From contig JBOHRW010000023.1 of NCBI GenBank assembly GCA_050732935.1, positions 1 to 12,776 of the forward strand: a stretch of DNA of 12,776 nucleotides, given 5' to 3'. The position numbers and the translations under genes were made by a program. Numbering within the stretch: position 1 is the first letter of the stretch; every line of letters begins with the position of its first letter. The stretch comes from DASRVA01 sp050732935 (lineage in GTDB: Bacteria > Gemmatimonadota > Gemmatimonadetes > JACCXV01 > JAHWKZ01). The notes beneath the pieces were generated by a model that searched no databases, was not told the origin of the DNA, and saw only the letters and a list, made by a program, of their open reading frames with translations. Below, in pieces: positions 1 through 6,311 of this stretch.

Positions 1-1
1 G

Positions 2-895
2 ACGCTGCTGGATGGCGGTGACCACGTGGTCGCGGGCGAGAACCTGTACGGCGGGACCCACCGGCTCTTCGACCAGGTCCTGTCGCGCTTCGGCCTCGCG
101 TTCGACTACGTGGACACCCGCGACCCCGCCGCCGTCGAGCGGGCCATCACGCCCGGATCGAGGATGCTCTACGTCGAGACCCCGTCGAACCCGCTCATGC
201 GGCTGACCGACCTCGAGGCGATGGCGGAGCTCGCGGACGAGGCCGGGCTGATCCTGGTCGTCGACAACACCTTCATGACGCCCTATTTCCAGCGCCCGAT
301 CGAGCTGGGCGCCAAGCTCGTCGTCCACTCGACGACCAAGTTCCTGAACGGCCACAGCGACATGGTGGGCGGCGTGGTCGTGACCCGCGACGGCGAGCTC
401 GCGGAGCGCCTCCGGTTCATCCAGAACTCGGTCGGTGCCGTGCCCGGTCCGCTGGATTGCTGGCTCGCGCTCCGCGGGCTCAAGACCCTCCATGTCCGGA
501 TGGATCGGAGCGAGGCCAGCGCCCGCGACCTGGCCGCCTGGCTGGCCGATCACCCCAAGGTGGAGGCCGTTCACTATCCGGGGCTCCCGGATCATCCCCA
601 GCACGACCTGGCCGGCCGCCAGATGAGCGGCTACGGCGGCGTCATCTCGCTTGAGCTCGACGACCGCGACAAGGGAACCCGATTCCTCGAATCGCTGGAG
701 GTCTTCCAGCTCGCCGAGAGCCTGGGCGGGGTAGAGAGCCTGTGCAGCCATCCCGTGTCGATGACCCACGCCGCCGTGCCCCTAGCCGAGCGCGAGCGGA
801 TGGGGTTCTCCGACCGCCTGGTGCGGCTCTCGGTGGGCATCGAGGACGTCCTGGACCTGCGTGACGATCTCGCCCGGGCGCTCGAGGCCGTGTGA
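2..895 (+). CDS. Cystathionine gamma-synthase/gamma-lyase family PLP enzyme, 5'-truncated by the window
   Basis: This is the C-terminal ~297 residues of a Cys/Met-metabolism PLP enzyme (fold type I). The frame is open from base 2, so the true start and about 80-90 residues lie upstream of the window. Visible family marks are the ENLYGGTHRLF segment near the start, VETPSNP, the cofactor-contacting Asp in VVDNTF (codon at 263), and the Schiff-base lysine in HSTTKFLNGHSDMVGG (codon at 338-340). The C-terminal AESLGGVESL...MTHAAVP and LVRLSVGIED blocks are also present. Members act in transsulfuration: gamma-synthase joins an activated homoserine to cysteine, and gamma-lyase splits cystathionine to cysteine, 2-oxobutyrate and ammonia. 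The two cannot be separated safely by eye, and homocysteine- or methionine-gamma-lyase variants are also possible, so no symbol is given. The stop lies one base before the purD ATG. Confidence 0.93.
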   Translation, partial: TLLDGGDHVVAGENLYGGTHRLFDQVLSRFGLAFDYVDTRDPAAVERAITPGSRMLYVETPSNPLMRLTDLEAMAELADEAGLILVVDNTFMTPYFQRPIELGAKLVVHSTTKFLNGHSDMVGGVVVTRDGELAERLRFIQNSVGAVPGPLDCWLALRGLKTLHVRMDRSEASARDLAAWLADHPKVEAVHYPGLPDHPQHDLAGRQMSGYGGVISLELDDRDKGTRFLESLEVFQLAESLGGVESLCSHPVSMTHAAVPLAERERMGFSDRLVRLSVGIEDVLDLRDDLARALEAV

Positions 896-896
896 A

Positions 897-2192
897 ATGA
901 GGATCCTGATCGTCGGCAATGGCGGCCGCGAGCACGCCCTCCTCTGGAAGCTCCACCGCGACCACCCCGAGCACGACTACCTGATCACGGGCGGCAACGG
1001 CGGGACCTCTCCGCCGGCCCGCGCCGTCGGGGTGTCCGCCACCGACGTCGACGCGCTGGTCGGTCTGGCCGAGCGGGAAGGGGTCGACTTCACGGTCGTG
1101 GGCCCCGAGACGCCGCTCGCCGCCGGGGTCGTGGACGCCTTCCGGGATCGCGGACGGCGGATCTTCGGACCGACGAAAGCGGCCGCGCGGCTCGAGTCGT
1201 CCAAGGCCTTCGCCAAGGAGCTCATGGAGGACCTCGGGATCCCCAGCGCCGGCTTCGAGGTTTTCCGCGATGGCCCCGCCGCCGCCCGCTACGCGGCGGA
1301 GATCGGTCCGCCGTGCGTGGTCAAGGCGAGCGGGCTGGTGGCCGGGAAGGGCGCGCTCGTCTGTCTCACCGAGGCGGAGGTCGAGGACGCGCTCGCCGCG
1401 TGCTTCGACCGGCGCGAGTTCGGTACTGCGGGGGACGAGGTCGTGATCGAGGAGTTCCTGGAGGGGGAGGAGCTCTCGATGATCGCCCTGACTGACGGGC
1501 GTACGCTCGTCCCCCTGCTCCCCTCGCAGGACCACAAGCGGGCCCTGGACGGGGACGAGGGGCCCAACACGGGCGGGATGGGGGCCTATGCCCCGGTCTC
1601 CCTGGTGGACGATGAGCTCCGGGAGCGCGTCCTGGACGAGATCTTCCAGCCGCTCCTGGACGGGCTCGCCGACCGCGGGGTCGTCTACACCGGCTGTCTT
1701 TACGCCGGCCTCATGCTGACCGCCGAGGGCCCTCGGGTGCTCGAATGGAACGCCCGCTTCGGCGACCCCGAGACCCAGGCCATCCTGCCGCTCCTGGAGA
1801 GCGACCTCCTGGAGCTCCTGGTCGCCACCGAGCCCGGCCGCGGGCTCCAGGACCTCGAGGCCGCCTGGCGCCCGGGCGCGTGCATGACGGTCGTGGCGGC
1901 CTCGCAGGGCTACCCCGGAGCGTACGACACGGGCGCCGCGATCGACCTGCCCCGGGATCTCGGGCCTACGGCTTTCGACCAGCGCGGCGTGGTGGTCTTC
2001 CACGCCGGCACGGCGCGCGAGGAAGGCCGGCTCGTGACGGCGGGAGGGCGCGTCCTCAACGTCACCGCGGTGGGCGAGGATCTCGACCAGGCCCGGGAGC
2101 GGGCGTACGCGGCGCTCGATGGGATCGATTGCCCCGCCCTCCGCTGGCGCAGCGACATCGGCTGGCGCGAGCTCGCGCGGACGCGGGTCTAG
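897..2192 (+). CDS. purD: Phosphoribosylamine-glycine ligase (GAR synthetase)
   Basis: This ATP-grasp enzyme makes glycinamide ribonucleotide from phosphoribosylamine, glycine and ATP, the second step of de novo purine synthesis, in the cytosol. It is 431 residues, normal for the family. The N-terminal GNGGREHAL motif is followed by VVGPETPLAAGVVDAF, FGPTKAAARLESSKAFAKELM, the ATP-grasp strand VVKASGLVAGKG, EEFLEGEELS, the substrate loop HKRALDGDEGPNTGGMGAY, and the metal/ATP site VLEWNARFGDPETQ. All key blocks are present and in order. The start at ATG 897 is chosen because the protein then begins directly with MRILIVGNGG. A GAGG at 884-887, inside the previous gene, is suitably placed as a ribosome-binding site. 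The gene starts one base after the upstream stop, so the two are probably cotranscribed. No other pur genes are visible nearby. Confidence 0.97.
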   Translation: MRILIVGNGGREHALLWKLHRDHPEHDYLITGGNGGTSPPARAVGVSATDVDALVGLAEREGVDFTVVGPETPLAAGVVDAFRDRGRRIFGPTKAAARLESSKAFAKELMEDLGIPSAGFEVFRDGPAAARYAAEIGPPCVVKASGLVAGKGALVCLTEAEVEDALAACFDRREFGTAGDEVVIEEFLEGEELSMIALTDGRTLVPLLPSQDHKRALDGDEGPNTGGMGAYAPVSLVDDELRERVLDEIFQPLLDGLADRGVVYTGCLYAGLMLTAEGPRVLEWNARFGDPETQAILPLLESDLLELLVATEPGRGLQDLEAAWRPGACMTVVAASQGYPGAYDTGAAIDLPRDLGPTAFDQRGVVVFHAGTAREEGRLVTAGGRVLNVTAVGEDLDQARERAYAALDGIDCPALRWRSDIGWRELARTRV

Positions 2193-2216
2193 GGAGCCCG
2201 GCTCGCCGCCCAAAGG

Positions 2217-2246
2217 TTTTCTCCTGCCCCGTCGTCCGTCTAACTT
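2217..2246 (+). promoter_or_regulatory. Putative sigma70-type promoter for leaderless mutM
   Basis: TTTTCT at 2217-2222 is followed after 18 bases by TAACTT at 2241-2246, only 9 bases before the mutM ATG. There is no Shine-Dalgarno sequence between the box and the ATG. A -10 element at this distance normally means that transcription starts at or next to the start codon (leaderless mRNA). The same layout recurs before the lipoprotein gene at 8908. The -35 match is weak, and the call rests on spacing and recurrence. Confidence 0.4.
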
Positions 2247-2255
2247 CCCGCCGTC

Positions 2256-3140
2256 ATGCCCGAGCTTCCCGAAGTCGAGACCATCGTCCGGCGGCTCTCC
2301 GAGGCCGTTTCGGGCCGGCGGGTCGAGCGCGCGGAGATCCTGCGCGCCAACGTCGTCAAGGGGACGCCGCGTCGGTTCGCCCGGGCGTTGGAAGGCGCCA
2401 CGGTCGAGCGGGTCCGGCGGCGGGCCAAGTTCATCGCCGCCGAGCTCGACGACGGGCGCGTGTGGGTCACGCACCTTCGGATGAGCGGGAGGTACCTGGT
2501 GGTGCCCGGGGGCCGGGGAAACGGCCGTCCCGAGCGAGCCCGTAGGGGCCGCGGAGGAGTTTCGGATTCCGCGGACCTCCCCGCCTACACCCGCGCGGTG
2601 TTCACGCTCGACGACGGGACCCGCCTCCTCTACATCGACGCCCGCACGCTGGGCGGGATGGAGATCCTGCGTCGTGACGAATGGGAGACCCGCTCGGCCG
2701 CGCTCGGACCCGAGCCGCTCGATCCCGACTTCACGCCGGAGCTCCTGATCGAGCGCCTCGAGACCAGCCGTCAGCCGGTCAAGCCGTTCCTCCTCGACCA
2801 GACTCGGATCGCGGGGATCGGGAACATCTACGCGGTCGAGGCCCTCTGGCGCGCGCGGGTGAGCCCCCGGCGGCGCGCGCGGAACGTGGGACCGGTCCGA
2901 GCCGTGCGACTCCATCGCGCGATCGTCGACGTGCTGGAGGAGGCGCTCGGCCGCTCCGGGACCTCGCTGGGAGCCACGTACCTCGATTACGCTAATGGCG
3001 ACGGCGAGCCGGGCGGGTTCTACGAGCTCCTGAACGTGTACGATCGCGAGGGGCTTCCCTGCCCGCGCTGCGGGACCGCGATCCGGCGGATCGTCCAGGC
3101 CCAGCGATCCACGTACTACTGTCCGGAGTGCCAGCGATGA
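2256..3140 (+). CDS. mutM: Formamidopyrimidine-DNA glycosylase (Fpg/MutM)
   Basis: This base-excision repair enzyme removes 8-oxoguanine and FaPy lesions and nicks the DNA by beta,delta-elimination. The protein begins MPELPEVETIVRRL, giving the catalytic N-terminal proline (Pro2 before Met removal) and Glu3. Lys58 in RRAKF matches the conserved catalytic lysine, HLRMSG carries the strand-intercalating Met, and RIAGIGNIYAVEALW is the helix-two-turns-helix segment with its conserved Asn. The C terminus has a CxxC...CxxC zinc finger with QRSTYYCPECQR, typical of Fpg rather than Nei. At 294 residues it is longer than the usual ~270-275. Most of the excess is an Arg/Gly-rich insertion at about residues 85-106 between the first beta strands. 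The start is fixed by the obligatory PELPE motif. The gene has no clear ribosome-binding site and is probably transcribed from its own promoter. Confidence 0.97.
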   Translation: MPELPEVETIVRRLSEAVSGRRVERAEILRANVVKGTPRRFARALEGATVERVRRRAKFIAAELDDGRVWVTHLRMSGRYLVVPGGRGNGRPERARRGRGGVSDSADLPAYTRAVFTLDDGTRLLYIDARTLGGMEILRRDEWETRSAALGPEPLDPDFTPELLIERLETSRQPVKPFLLDQTRIAGIGNIYAVEALWRARVSPRRRARNVGPVRAVRLHRAIVDVLEEALGRSGTSLGATYLDYANGDGEPGGFYELLNVYDREGLPCPRCGTAIRRIVQAQRSTYYCPECQR

Positions 3141-3493
3141 TCGAGATCCTCGACAAGAGCCACGGCCCCGTGATCGGCATCCGCGCCTCCGGAAAGATCT
3201 CCGGCGAGGAGTTCGATCCCGTGCTGGAGCGCCTCGAGCGGGTGGTCGCCGAGCACGGCAAGGTCCGGCTTCTGGTCCACGTGGAGAGGCTGGGGACGTT
3301 CTCGCCGGGTGCCTTCAGGGACGACGCCCGCTTCTCGATCGAGCACGCGAAGGACGTCGAGCGTGTCGCGGTCGTGGCCGACGGCTTCCTTTTCGGCCCG
3401 TACATCAAGACGGCGAGCAAGCTCGTGCCGGGGGAGGTCCGCCGGTTCAAGTCGAAGGAGCTGGACGAGGCCTGGGAGTGGATCGAGGCGTGA
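3137..3493 (+). CDS. SpoIIAA-like (STAS-type) small protein
   Basis: This is a 118-residue soluble protein beginning MIEILDKSHGPVIGIRASGKISGEEF. The pattern of an N-terminal beta hairpin with ASGKIS, a helix EFDPVLERLERVV, a strand VRLLVHVERL, then VERVAVVADG and a C-terminal FKSKELDEAWEWIE helix resembles the SpoIIAA-like family (STAS-type fold, DUF3478). Family members are of unknown or membrane-associated function and are not proven anti-anti-sigma factors. No phosphorylatable serine motif of classical SpoIIAA is evident. The ATG at 3137 overlaps the mutM stop (ATGA) and has a GGAG at 3125-3128, so it is preferred over an in-frame GTG at 3128. The overlap implies translational coupling to mutM. 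A role in DNA repair is not implied by the sequence itself. Confidence 0.8.
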   Translation: MIEILDKSHGPVIGIRASGKISGEEFDPVLERLERVVAEHGKVRLLVHVERLGTFSPGAFRDDARFSIEHAKDVERVAVVADGFLFGPYIKTASKLVPGEVRRFKSKELDEAWEWIEA

Positions 3494-3503
3494 GCATGGG
3501 CGT

Positions 3504-3534
3504 CGGATCGCGCAGCTGAGCGACCTGCGATTCG
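3504..3534. terminator. Possible bidirectional hairpin between convergent genes
   Basis: Within the 53-base gap between two convergent genes, the arms 3504-3515 and 3525-3534 pair with one bulge and one mismatch, leaving a loop of about 9 bases. There is no T-run on either strand, so a classical intrinsic terminator is not shown. The location between two converging stops is the main reason to list it. Confidence 0.3.
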
Positions 3535-3546
3535 ACCAAGACCGGC

Positions 3547-4023
3547 CTACGCGCCGTCCAGCCGGACGTGCTCGACCCGGTACTCGCCGTTCGCGATCTC
3601 GAGGATGCCGGCGGTCGCCGGCCCGCCGATCCCGCCGGCCGTGCCGGGGTTGAAGTAGCGGGTCGACCCGCGTACCTCGTCGAGAGCCTCGTGGGTGTGG
3701 CCGAAGACGACCAGGTCCGGCGCCCACGCGCCGAAGTGGCGCGCCAGGTCGTGGACGAGCCCCCGGCCGAAGCGGTGCCCGTGCACCATCCCGATCGCGA
3801 TCCCGCCCCGGTCCAGGCGCAGCTCCTCGGGGTGGCGCTCCGCCAGCGACCCGCTATCCATGTTCCCCAGGACGGCCGTAACCGGCGCGATCGCCTCCAG
3901 CTCGGCCAGCGCCGTCTCACCGCAGACGTCGCCGGCATGCAGGATCTCGTCCACGCCCGCGAGCGCGTCGAACAGGGAGGCAAGGATGCGGTCGTGGGTG
4001 TCGGAGACGAGGGCGATCCGCAC
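3547..4023 (-). CDS. YfcE/MJ0936-type metallophosphoesterase
   Basis: This 158-residue calcineurin-like phosphoesterase has all five metal-binding blocks in order: SDTHD (Asp8, His10), HAGDV (Asp32), GNMD (Asn54), HGH (His81, His83) and FGHTH (His109, His111). FNPGTAGG near the C terminus is also typical. Family members (YfcE, MJ0936, YsnB) are small cytosolic di-metal phosphodiesterases that hydrolyse model substrates; the physiological substrate is usually unknown. The start is GTG at 4023, sharing one base with the arginase stop (TAGTG). The strong match of the first residues MRIALVSDTHD to the family start supports this GTG. It is the last gene of a three-gene minus-strand operon with menG and arginase. 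No independent ribosome-binding site is evident, so translation probably depends on coupling. Confidence 0.92.
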   Translation of the reverse strand: MRIALVSDTHDRILASLFDALAGVDEILHAGDVCGETALAELEAIAPVTAVLGNMDSGSLAERHPEELRLDRGGIAIGMVHGHRFGRGLVHDLARHFGAWAPDLVVFGHTHEALDEVRGSTRYFNPGTAGGIGGPATAGILEIANGEYRVEHVRLDGA

Positions 4024-4946
4024 TACAGGATCGTCTTCCCCAGCGCCGAGAGGATGAGCTCGACCGCCAGCGTTCCGGTCCGATTCCGCTCGTCGAGGAT
4101 GGGGTTCGTCTCGACGATGTCGATGGAGAGCATGCGGTCGGTGTCGCTCACGATCTCGAGCGCCAGGTGCCCCTCCCGGTAGTCGACGCCCCCCTTGACC
4201 GCGGTGCCGACGCCGGGCGCGAAGTTGGGGTCGATGAAGTCCATGTCGAGCGAGACGTGGAAACCGAGCGTTCCCTCGCCGACGATGGCCAGCGCCTCCT
4301 CCAGGATGGGGACGATTCCCTTCTCGTCGATCTCCCGCATCGTGAAGACGCGGATTCCCGACTCGTGGATGAGGTCACGTTCGGCGGGGTCCAGGTCCCG
4401 CGCGCCGATCAGGACCACCTTGTTCTCCTTGACCTTGGGCGAGAAGCCGCCGATCCCCGTCAGGTCGGGGTGGCCGTAGCCGAGCGCGACGGCAAGCGGC
4501 ATCCCGTGGATGTTCCCGCTGGGCGTGCTCTCGGGCGTGTTCATGTCGGCGTGGGCGTCGAACCAGAGAAGCCCCACCTCCCCCTCCCGCTCGCGAGCCC
4601 AGGCCGCGACTCCCGCGATCGAGCCGATGGCGATAGAGTGGTCGCCACCCAGAACCACGGGGACGGCTCCCGCCTCGAGCGAGGCCTGCACACGCTCGGT
4701 CAGGGCCCGGTTCACGGCCGCGATCTCGGTGAGAAAGTGGGCGCGCTCGTCGCCGCGCTCGGCCGCCTCCGGGATCGTGGCGGAGATGTCGCCGAGGTCC
4801 GTCACCTCATAGCCCAGCCGGATGATCCGCTCACGGAGGCCGGCGATCCGCAGGGCCGACGGACCCATGTCCACGCCTCGCCGGCCGGCTCCGAGGTCGA
4901 TCGGGACGCCGATCAGGTGCACCTTGTCGGGGTAGGGCCGGGGCAT
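4023..4946 (-). CDS. rocF: Arginase
   Basis: This manganese enzyme hydrolyses L-arginine to ornithine and urea. The 307-residue length is normal. The di-manganese ligands are all visible: His103 in GGDHS, Asp130/His132/Asp134 in FDAHAD, and Asp234/Asp236 in SLDMDFIDP. SGNIHGMPLA carries the loop His147 and GGVDYREGHLALEI is present. The C-terminal VETNPILDERNRTGTLAVEL block is characteristic of true arginases rather than agmatinases or formiminoglutamases, although substrate assignment by eye keeps some risk. The start ATG at 4946 overlaps the upstream menG stop by one base (TAATG), and its own stop overlaps the phosphoesterase start, so translation is probably coupled throughout. No other arginine-degradation or ornithine genes lie nearby, so its link to quinone synthesis in this operon is unexplained. 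Confidence 0.94.
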   Translation of the reverse strand: MPRPYPDKVHLIGVPIDLGAGRRGVDMGPSALRIAGLRERIIRLGYEVTDLGDISATIPEAAERGDERAHFLTEIAAVNRALTERVQASLEAGAVPVVLGGDHSIAIGSIAGVAAWAREREGEVGLLWFDAHADMNTPESTPSGNIHGMPLAVALGYGHPDLTGIGGFSPKVKENKVVLIGARDLDPAERDLIHESGIRVFTMREIDEKGIVPILEEALAIVGEGTLGFHVSLDMDFIDPNFAPGVGTAVKGGVDYREGHLALEIVSDTDRMLSIDIVETNPILDERNRTGTLAVELILSALGKTIL

Positions 4947-5692
4947 TAGGCCCGAACCCCGGTGTGGAGGGCGGCGATCCCGCGGGTCAGGTAGCCGAAG
5001 CGGACGCCGGCGAACCCGGCCTCGCGCATCATCGTCGCGAGCGACTTCGCATCCGCGAACCGCGACACCGAGTCGGGCAGGTAGCGCGCGGCGAGCCGGT
5101 CTCCGGCGATCATTCCGCCCGCCACCGGGAGGACATGGTGGAAGTAGACGTGATAGCCGCTCCGGAAGATCCTGCCGGGCGGGGTCGTGAACTCGAGGAT
5201 GACCAGCCGACCGTCCGGCACGAGGACCCTGCGCATCTCGGCGAGTCCGGCGACGGGGTCCACCAGGTTGCGCAGGCCGAAAGCGATCGCGCAGCCCGCG
5301 AAGGTCGCGTCGGAAAAGGGGAGCTCCAGCGCGTCGCCGGCCACGGCCGGCGGTGCTTCGCCGCCGAGCTTCGCGGTCCCCCGGGCGAGCATCGGCAGCG
5401 AGAAGTCGACCCCGACGACCCGGGCGCCGGGGGCGCGCTCCAAGGTCGCAGCCGCGAGGTCGAGCGTGCCGGCGCAGAGGTCCAGGTACCGTCTGCCGGG
5501 TTGGGGGGCGAGGGCGTCGACCGCGCGCCGCCGCCAGCGCCGGTGGATCCCCGCCGAGAGGATGTCGTTGAACAGATCGTAGCGCGGCGCGATCCGGTCG
5601 AACATCCGGCGCACGGCGGCGGCCCTGTCCTCCGCGTCGGGGAGGGACGAAACTTCACTCGAAGCCGTATCGTATCGGAAGCGTGTGGGCAT
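4946..5692 (-). CDS. menG: Demethylmenaquinone methyltransferase (MenG/UbiE)
   Basis: This SAM-dependent enzyme performs the C-methylation that ends menaquinone synthesis (UbiE also serves ubiquinone). At 248 residues it matches the family. The signature MFDRIAPRYDLFNDILSAGIHRRWRR is at about residues 30-55. It is followed by the class I SAM motif YLDLCAGTLDLA, VVGVDFSLPMLARG, GDALELPFSDATF, AFGLRNLVD and RRVLVPDGRLVILEF, with a C-terminal GYLTRGIAALHTG. In the SAM motif the usual GTGD is GTLD. No other quinone gene is present, so menaquinone rather than ubiquinone is an inference. The ATG at 5692 is preferred because later in-frame starts (GTG 5614, ATG 5605) would cut into the family signature. 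That places its first codons over the start of the divergent sigma gene, and any promoter must lie inside that gene. No ribosome-binding site is evident. Confidence 0.93.
   Translation of the reverse strand: MPTRFRYDTASSEVSSLPDAEDRAAAVRRMFDRIAPRYDLFNDILSAGIHRRWRRRAVDALAPQPGRRYLDLCAGTLDLAAATLERAPGARVVGVDFSLPMLARGTAKLGGEAPPAVAGDALELPFSDATFAGCAIAFGLRNLVDPVAGLAEMRRVLVPDGRLVILEFTTPPGRIFRSGYHVYFHHVLPVAGGMIAGDRLAARYLPDSVSRFADAKSLATMMREAGFAGVRFGYLTRGIAALHTGVRA
5649..5676 (+). promoter_or_regulatory. Putative ECF-type autoregulatory promoter of the sigma gene
   Basis: GAAAC at 5649-5653 and CGTA at 5671-5674 are separated by 17 bases. This closely resembles ECF promoters such as the Bacillus sigma-W type (TGAAAC, 16 bases, CGTA). 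The element lies inside the first codons of divergent menG and ends 8 bases before the sigma GTG. The same GAAAC-N17-CGTA recurs before the anti-sigma start at 6308. The resemblance is to known ECF consensus; autoregulation is inferred. Confidence 0.5.
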
Positions 5693-6311
5693 GCTTGACG
5701 AGCAACTCGTGGACGAGGCGCTCTCGGGGTCGCAGGGCGCCTACCGGGAGCTCGTCCGTCGCTTCGAGCGCCCGGTGTTCAACCTCGTCGTCCGCATGGT
5801 ACGCGACCACACGCTCGCCGAGGATCTGGCCCAGGACACCTTCATCAAGGCCTTCAGCCGCCTCGATACCTATCGTCCCGAGCAGGGGAAATTCTCGAAC
5901 TGGCTCTTCAAGATCGCCCACAACACCGCCATCGACCAGCTACGGAAGACGGTGCCCGACACCTACTCGCTGGATCGAGGCGATGACGACGACGATCCCG
6001 ACTTCCACGCGCTGCTCGCCGATACCGACGCGGCGACGCCTCTCGAGGCGACGGAGCGGGCGGATCTGGCCGAGTCGCTGGCAGCGGCCGTGGGGCGACT
6101 TCGCCCGGAGTACCGCGAGGTCATCGTCCTCCGTCACCAGGAGGGACTGGCGTACGAGGAGATCGCGGAGATCGCGGGGCTTCCGCTGGGCACCGTCAAG
6201 ACCTATATCCATCGGGCCAGAAAGGAGCTCGCGGCCCTGCTGGCGGGCACCGGATGGGGTCCCGCCGAGCGAAACCCGGGTCAGGGCACCTTCGTAGGAC
6301 GCGCAGGATGA
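5685..6311 (+). CDS. RNA polymerase ECF sigma factor (sigma-70 family)
   Basis: This 208-residue sigma factor has only regions 2 and 4. Region 2 covers about residues 20-95, with AYRELVRRFERPVFNLVVRMVRD, EDLAQDTFIKAFSRLDTYRPE and FSNWLFKIAHNTAIDQLRK. An acidic, Asp-rich linker (DRGDDDDDPD) follows. Region 4 (about 130-185) has LRPEYREVIVLRHQEGLAYEEIAEIAGLPLGTVKTYIHRARKEL, the -35-binding helix-turn-helix. A short Gly-rich tail follows. Two starts are possible, GTG 5685 and ATG 5691. GTG sits 8 bases after the putative -10 and would suit a leaderless message, while ATG has a GGAAG 9 bases upstream. Either one overlaps the start codon of divergent menG. The stop overlaps the downstream membrane protein start, the usual arrangement of an ECF sigma with its anti-sigma. 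Confidence 0.93.
   Translation: MGMLDEQLVDEALSGSQGAYRELVRRFERPVFNLVVRMVRDHTLAEDLAQDTFIKAFSRLDTYRPEQGKFSNWLFKIAHNTAIDQLRKTVPDTYSLDRGDDDDDPDFHALLADTDAATPLEATERADLAESLAAAVGRLRPEYREVIVLRHQEGLAYEEIAEIAGLPLGTVKTYIHRARKELAALLAGTGWGPAERNPGQGTFVGRAG
6271..6298 (+). promoter_or_regulatory. Second GAAAC-N17-CGTA element, before the anti-sigma gene
   Basis: GAAAC at 6271-6275 and CGTA at 6293-6296 repeat, with an identical 17-base spacer, the element found before the sigma gene. It lies in the last codons of the sigma gene and ends 9 bases before the anti-sigma ATG at 6308. If active, it would give extra anti-sigma and downstream mRNA whenever the sigma factor is free. This is inferred from sequence only. 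Confidence 0.42.

Noticed and set aside
861..896. Upstream ATG-equivalent start for purD (12 more residues)
   Set aside because: It would overlap the previous gene by 35 bases and precede the universal start of the GNGGREHAL domain with non-conserved sequence.
2193..2216. A hairpin (GAGC/GCTC) after purD as terminator
   Set aside because: The stem is only four base pairs and no T-run follows at a suitable distance; the T-run at 2217-2220 fits a promoter -35 better.
642..2915. A 757-codon open frame on the minus strand across purD and mutM
   Set aside because: It lies opposite clearly real genes, and its translation is rich in Arg, Gly, Pro, Asp, Glu and His without any family motif. Long antisense frames are expected in G+C-rich DNA when the sense gene uses G/C third positions.
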